Part shown: positions 60,086 to 64,000 of the stretch, in pieces
Layout: every line of letters starts with the position of its first letter
Position numbering within the stretch: the first letter of the stretch is position 1
Source of the DNA: Oxytricha trifallax
Lineage: Eukaryota; Ciliophora; Spirotrichea; Sporadotrichida; Oxytrichidae
Reading direction: 5' to 3'
Length of the DNA stretch: 64,000 nt
Assembly (NCBI GenBank): GCA_000711775.1
Contig: ARYC01001402.1
Coordinates: 1 to 64,000, forward strand
The notes under the pieces: model-generated
The model's input: only the letters and a program-made list of their open reading frames with translations
Database searches by the model: none
What the model was told of the DNA's origin: nothing
Translations under genes and position numbers: made by a program

Positions 60086-60530
60086 TCATATAATTAAAAT
60101 TTTTGATTAGAAAATATTGCTTGTTTCTTGTCTAAGTACTAATTTTGATTATTCACTTATTTCTAGAATTACGACTTCAACATCCTTGCTTTTGATTATC
60201 AAACCTGTAGAGTATACCAAGTTTATTTAAATTCTTAAAATCCCTTTGTATTTTCTTGAGGCCCAGGTCTATTTATATTAGTTCTTAATCAGTCATTTCA
60301 TTTGTTTCATCGTAAGTGAGTTAGATGCTGTATTTATAAAAGATGTATCTACCCTATTTAACAATGTATTTTAAGCTGTCTTTAATTATTGATTGACTAC
60401 TTTTTTTCCAAAAATGCATTCTGATGAAATTTGTATCATCCCTCCAATCTTCAATAAAAATCTTTGGAAATGAATTATTGGGTTTTACATTTCTAAAGGA
60501 CAGCTTTATAATAATTAATGCTCAAATATT
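60086..60530 (-). pseudogene. Unrecognised coding segment, one frame change
   Basis: Minus strand: about 115 codons (FPKIFIEDWRDDTNFIRMHF, ELIQIDLGLKKIQRDFKNLN) to TGA 60179-60181. One base off, KSKDVEVVILEISEQSKL continues to TGA 60086-60088. Protein-like; not recognised. It lies downstream of the 60722-61324 ORF on the same strand. Confidence 0.4.
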
Positions 60531-60721
60531 TAAATTAATATATTATAAATATATGATTTCATTATTTTTACTCATACATTATTTAAAGGTGTAAGTTTTA
60601 TTTTAATATTTATTAAGATATGATTTTTAATTAAAGTTGTAATGTTATGATTTTGCTTTATTTTAATTATGCTAATATTCATATTATTTATTAAATTCTA
60701 ATAAATTAAATTATAAATTAA

Positions 60722-61324
60722 TCAATAATCATTTTTTAACCAATCCATATATCCTGAAGCCCATTTGAAGTTCTTAATTAATATGTTTTCTATATGTTCT
60801 ACGGATTATAAATCAGTTATATGTAGAAGATTATTATAAATTTGTTTATTTTTTCCTTCTAAATTTGAAATCATGTTTGATATTATGTCTACTACGCAGT
60901 CTACGTCATTGTTCTGTTAAGGTAATACTATATGCTTTTTTTTTGACGACCGAATTTATAATTATTTTAAATTATACTTCAATAATTTATGAATATTCTT
61001 GATAAAATAATTTAATTTCTATTTAATAAATTATTTGAAAAAATCTAGAGTTAAATAATTTGGAGTTAAACAAGATAATATACTGTATTATTTTAATGTT
61101 AATTATGCAAACTATGGTACGATTTCGTAAATCGAATTTTAATTTTGAAAGTAGGTTAGGTAGATAGAAGTATTGAATGCCGCTAATTTGAAGTTATAAC
61201 TTTTTTGCATTAAATGTTCAATTAATCTACCACTTATATATCCGATATCTTTCATATTCGTTTGTGAGGTTGAAAATGGAAATAAAAAAGCATTCAGTCC
61301 AAATATTTTAGAAATCGCTGTCAT
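60722..61324 (-). CDS. Intact 200-aa ORF with Ulp1/C48-like Cys motif
   Basis: Minus strand from ATG 61324 to TGA 60722-60724, 200 codons unbroken with TAA/TAG as Gln. The motif LPQQNNDVDCVV matches the Gln-x5-Cys segment around the catalytic cysteine of Ulp1-type SUMO/NEDD8 peptidases (PQQxNGxDCGV). The Gly after Cys is Val, and the catalytic His and Asp could not be placed confidently, so the enzyme would be partial or inactive. A splice-acceptor-like tttaattttaag precedes the ATG, so an upstream exon or MDS may exist. Ulp1-like proteases also occur in some transposons, which fits the setting. Confidence 0.45.
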
Positions 61325-61423
61325 GTAAACCTTAAAATTAAAAGAAATATATAATGTTTTTATTTAAGCATTTTTATAGTTTTATTTGATAATTTAATTC
61401 AATTTATAATTTATTCATATATT

Positions 61424-61501
61424 ATTGTAGGAATACATTTGATTTGGGAAAATAATTAAAAAATAATTCGAGGCAGTTAACGTTCTGGAAACCTAGACAA
61501 T
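61424..61501. repeat. Partial foldback P1-family end, truncated by TBE copy 3
   Basis: ATTGTAGGAATACATTTG (61424) matches the P1 terminus at 19323, followed by gggaaa and a ggcagttaa word as in P1. The TBE starts at 61502 after AAT. Confidence 0.65.
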
Positions 61502-61620
61502 CAAAACCCCAAAACCACTAAATGAGGTTTATAAGTGCTTTGATTTGTAGGGAATTTGTTAGGGGTTGGGGTTATTAATAGGTTTTAATGTGAAATTTAT
61601 AGTAAATGTATTTAACTTAA

Positions 61621-63067
61621 TCACTCAAAATGCACTTTAGGATCATGTGGTAGAGGTCTAAAGTTTATCTTACTTAACCAAAACTCTATCTGCCCTATTG
61701 ATATGTCTGATCTTTAGTTTGGTTGTATTATTATTGACTCAGCCATTTTTTTCATTGATTGAGATACCCTTGTTTTGTCTATAAACTGCTTTATTCTTAG
61801 TTTAGCTTCCTTCTCGCATCTTGTAGAATAGTAATCATTTCGAGGCATATCGCACTCTATTATTATTGCTGGTAAAGCCCACATATCCCACTGTAAGTCT
61901 CCATCTCTCCAGTCTTCTCTTTCTGGATAATAGCCTGGAGTTCCCATTACACTTCCAAGCCTTGATACTTCCACTCTTAAGGCTCTGTTGAAATCAATAA
62001 TTGTTACTGTTACTGGTGCAAAGTTCAACATTATATTCTCAGGCTTGAGATCTCTGTGAACAAAGCCTTACTTATGAAGCTCTTTGATACCTTGTATAGC
62101 TTAGGTTGATATTAAAGCAAGCTATCTATGATTTCTTTGATCAGTTATGAAATCTCTGAGTCATTTCAAAGAGTGGAAATCTGAAAGCTACATGATCTTT
62201 GGCTAAGAGAACAGCAACTAGCTTTATTAAGTATTTGCACTCTTTAAACTTAGCCTGAGTGAGTACTTAATATTCATTAGTAAACTCCATTTAATATTTA
62301 TCATTACTAAGGAGATAGTTGAAAGGATATACCTTGTATGCATACTGATGATCCTTGATAACTTTCTTGTCATAGGAGTCCTTTAGAATTAGGTAGCTTT
62401 AAAAAGAAGTATCTAAATCAATCTATGCAAGTACTGGAATTTTCTTGTATTATATTTTAATCATGATTTTAGTGACCTGTGATGCTAATAGGTTGCGTGC
62501 AATCCTCACATACTCTGATTCGCTTGCTTGTTAAAGCTCAGCAACTTAAAGAGGCTCCCTTGCTTTTCTTTTGTTGAGCAACTTCAGTTGAGTGTCTTAA
62601 TCTTCAACTTCTATTTCTTTCTTGTGGTCTTTTAAAAGATACTTCTTTAAGTCTCTTGTGTGAGAGTACTGTTTACGGCACTCAAAGCAATCATACTTTC
62701 CATCAACTTTGTCGTGCTTTAAGTATACAGTAGGCTTAGCTTCCTTATGGACCTTCATATGCCTGTACCAGCTAGATTTATGAGTAAAATCTCTTTCACA
62801 CTTCTCACAAAAATATACTCCAACTTCCTCTGCTTACATTGAAATTTCATTTCTAAATTTCTCCTCCTCTCTGTCTCCCACACACTTGTTTGCCATTTAT
62901 TTTCTATTATTAATTTCTATTTTAATAACAGAGACCTCAAGTGATAGCTCTGGTAGTTCTTTATGAGAGTTCATCTCGCAGCTGTCACACTTTTTATTGC
63001 TGCCAAAGGTAAGTCTCATTTAGTTTGATGGAAGTGCTGTTGTTTTTCTTAAAATGTTAGCACTCAT
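61621..63067 (-). pseudogene. TBE zinc-finger/kinase-like ORF, copy 3
   Basis: Minus strand from ATG 63067 to TGA 61621-61623, about 482 codons. Two well-kept C2H2-like fingers: YFCEKCERDFTHKSSWYRHM and YDCFECRKQYSHTRDLKKYL followed by LKDH. Kinase-like half: HRDLKPENIML, IIDFNRA, GTPGYYPERED, QWDMWAL. Compared with copy 2, a 2-base deletion near 62160 (gagtcattt versus gagtgtcattt) shifts the frame, so it is probably broken once. Confidence 0.85.
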
Positions 63068-63279
63068 ATTTAAATTTGAATTTAAAATTATAAAACTGCC
63101 TCTATAACTCAGAGCTCCTAAGAGAGCTTTCCAACCTTATAAGTTTTAAGGGAGGTTTTTAGAGTATTAGCGAAGAAAAATGAACACTAAGAGACAAACC
63201 AGCTCTAAATATGGGTGAGAAAGTAACCATTTTTACTTTCAATAATAAGTTGATTACAGCACGTACCGATTTAGGAGGT

Positions 63280-63390
63280 GCACCTAATTAAGTACGTACT
63301 GCTTTAAGAGGTATTTTGTGATTTTATGATTAAAATTAGGGTGCTCCTAATTAAGTACTAGCTTTAATTAATGCTCCTAATTAAGTACGT
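63280..63390. repeat. CTAATTAAGTAC words in TBE copy 3 spacer
   Basis: Three copies of CTAATTAAGTAC between the divergent TBE ORFs, parallel to the four in copy 2. Confidence 0.6.
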
Positions 63391-63600
63391 ACCAATTTAA
63401 ATTTAAAAATATGGAACTATAACAGTAGAAATTGATATCAATCTCTCAAGTTTGAAACCAGTTCTCAAAACCTTCTACATATCCTTCTTAGAGGTTGACC
63501 TCCTATAGGATGCCCATATTTAATAGTAAGTTTTACAGAGGTATATAATTGAAATCAATAAACTTAAATTTGAATATCATTTCTTAGATCTGTAAACAAG

Positions 63601-64000
63601 ATGGAGTCAATGAATGATGCAATGAAAAGAGTGCAAGCACAAGAATTGATTCAAAGATTTAGAAGCAAGGAGGATTTGCATCGCTACCTGGTGCAGCAAG
63701 GTAATGAACTCATAGTAACTAATCTTTATTATGTAGTTGATTTGTTCTTGCCAACGATGGAAGGTACTAAAATTTCATTTCTAAGGGCGATACTCTGCGA
63801 TGAGAAGAAAGCATTGAAAACTTAAGATGTTAAGTTTGCAGAGATTTCAAACTATCCAGAAATCTCAATGACTAACTTATATGATGATGCTTTGAATGAC
63901 CCTGAGGTTTCGCTGTACCTGCCTACTAATAAGCAGTTGTCAAATAAACTGCCTGAAAGAAACTATTTCTTTGGCATACTTGCAACAATTAAAGGTGATT
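63601..64000 (+). CDS. TBE middle ORF ('22-kDa' class), copy 3, partial
   Basis: Opens at ATG 63601 (MESMNDAMKRVQAQELIQRF) and is unbroken to the window end, 133 codons. Closely similar to copy 2; shows the original start codon lost there. Function unknown. Confidence 0.85.

Larger units (their letters stand above)
61502..64000. mobile_element. TBE: TBE transposon copy 3, cut by window edge
   Basis: Starts CAAAACCCCAAAACCAC after AAT (61499-61501). The terminal region, ORF order and spacer repeats match copy 2 closely. The transposase and right end lie beyond the window. Confidence 0.95.

Noticed and set aside
1..64000. Bacterial-style features (operons, ribosome binding sites, CRISPR arrays, rho-independent terminators)
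   Set aside because: Genome is ciliate: introns, TAA/TAG as Gln, C4A4 ends. No evenly spaced repeat-spacer array was seen.

Overview
The window reads as germline (micronuclear) DNA of a stichotrich ciliate of the Oxytricha/Stylonychia type. Three things show this. Real genes stay open only if TAA and TAG are read as Gln and TGA is the sole stop. Three transposons end in C4A4 telomere-like repeats next to an AAT target, which is the signature of TBE (telomere-bearing element) transposons. Gene pieces are split by short AT-rich segments flanked by direct repeats, as expected of MDS/IES organisation with pointers. Frames computed with the standard code are therefore mostly fragments.

Layout. 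0-6 kb: a divergent pair, a large unrecognised protein (minus, runs off the left edge) and a Tc1/mariner/IS630-type transposase-derived gene (plus), both with a few frame breaks. 6.7-14.7 kb: the best-preserved gene block: the 5' end of a casein-kinase-1-like kinase with one clear IES, a DHHC palmitoyltransferase, a Cys-rich zinc-finger protein, a small unrecognised protein, and the N-terminal half of a retinoblastoma-family gene. The RB-like frame is interrupted at an AAT by a complete 4.1-kb TBE (14710-18844) and reopens on the far side. 19-22.9 kb: AT-rich DNA with two large foldback elements and a GC-rich patch. 23-28.1 kb: a decayed Tc1-like transposase, a Cys-motif ORF and a coiled-coil ORF that ends 78 bases before a G4T4G4T3 telomeric tract, much like a macronuclear chromosome end. 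28-38.4 kb: decayed coding pieces in both orientations, including a MORN-like piece, plus dispersed repeats. 38392-44173: a second TBE carrying a palindrome and a small telomere-ended MITE as nested insertions. 44-50.6 kb: repeats, a decayed ORF and AT-rich DNA. 50.6-57.8 kb (minus): a decayed RNF213/mysterin-like AAA+ protein with a foldback inserted in it. 58-59.6 kb (minus): a multi-segment gene with at least one clear pointer pair. 60-61.3 kb (minus): an intact 200-codon ORF with a Ulp1-like motif. 61502-end: a third TBE, cut by the window edge and inserted into a relic of the same foldback family seen at 19.3 kb.

The main theme is nested mobile DNA that the ciliate would delete when it builds its macronucleus: TBEs, foldbacks and IESs sit inside or beside coding sequence. 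Where they can be removed on paper, the reading frame is restored (RB-like, CK1-like and the 58-kb gene). Many decayed ORFs carry single-base frame breaks. Some may be assembly indels, but the in-frame TGAs look like real decay. Gene identities rest on motifs read by eye, not on database searches.
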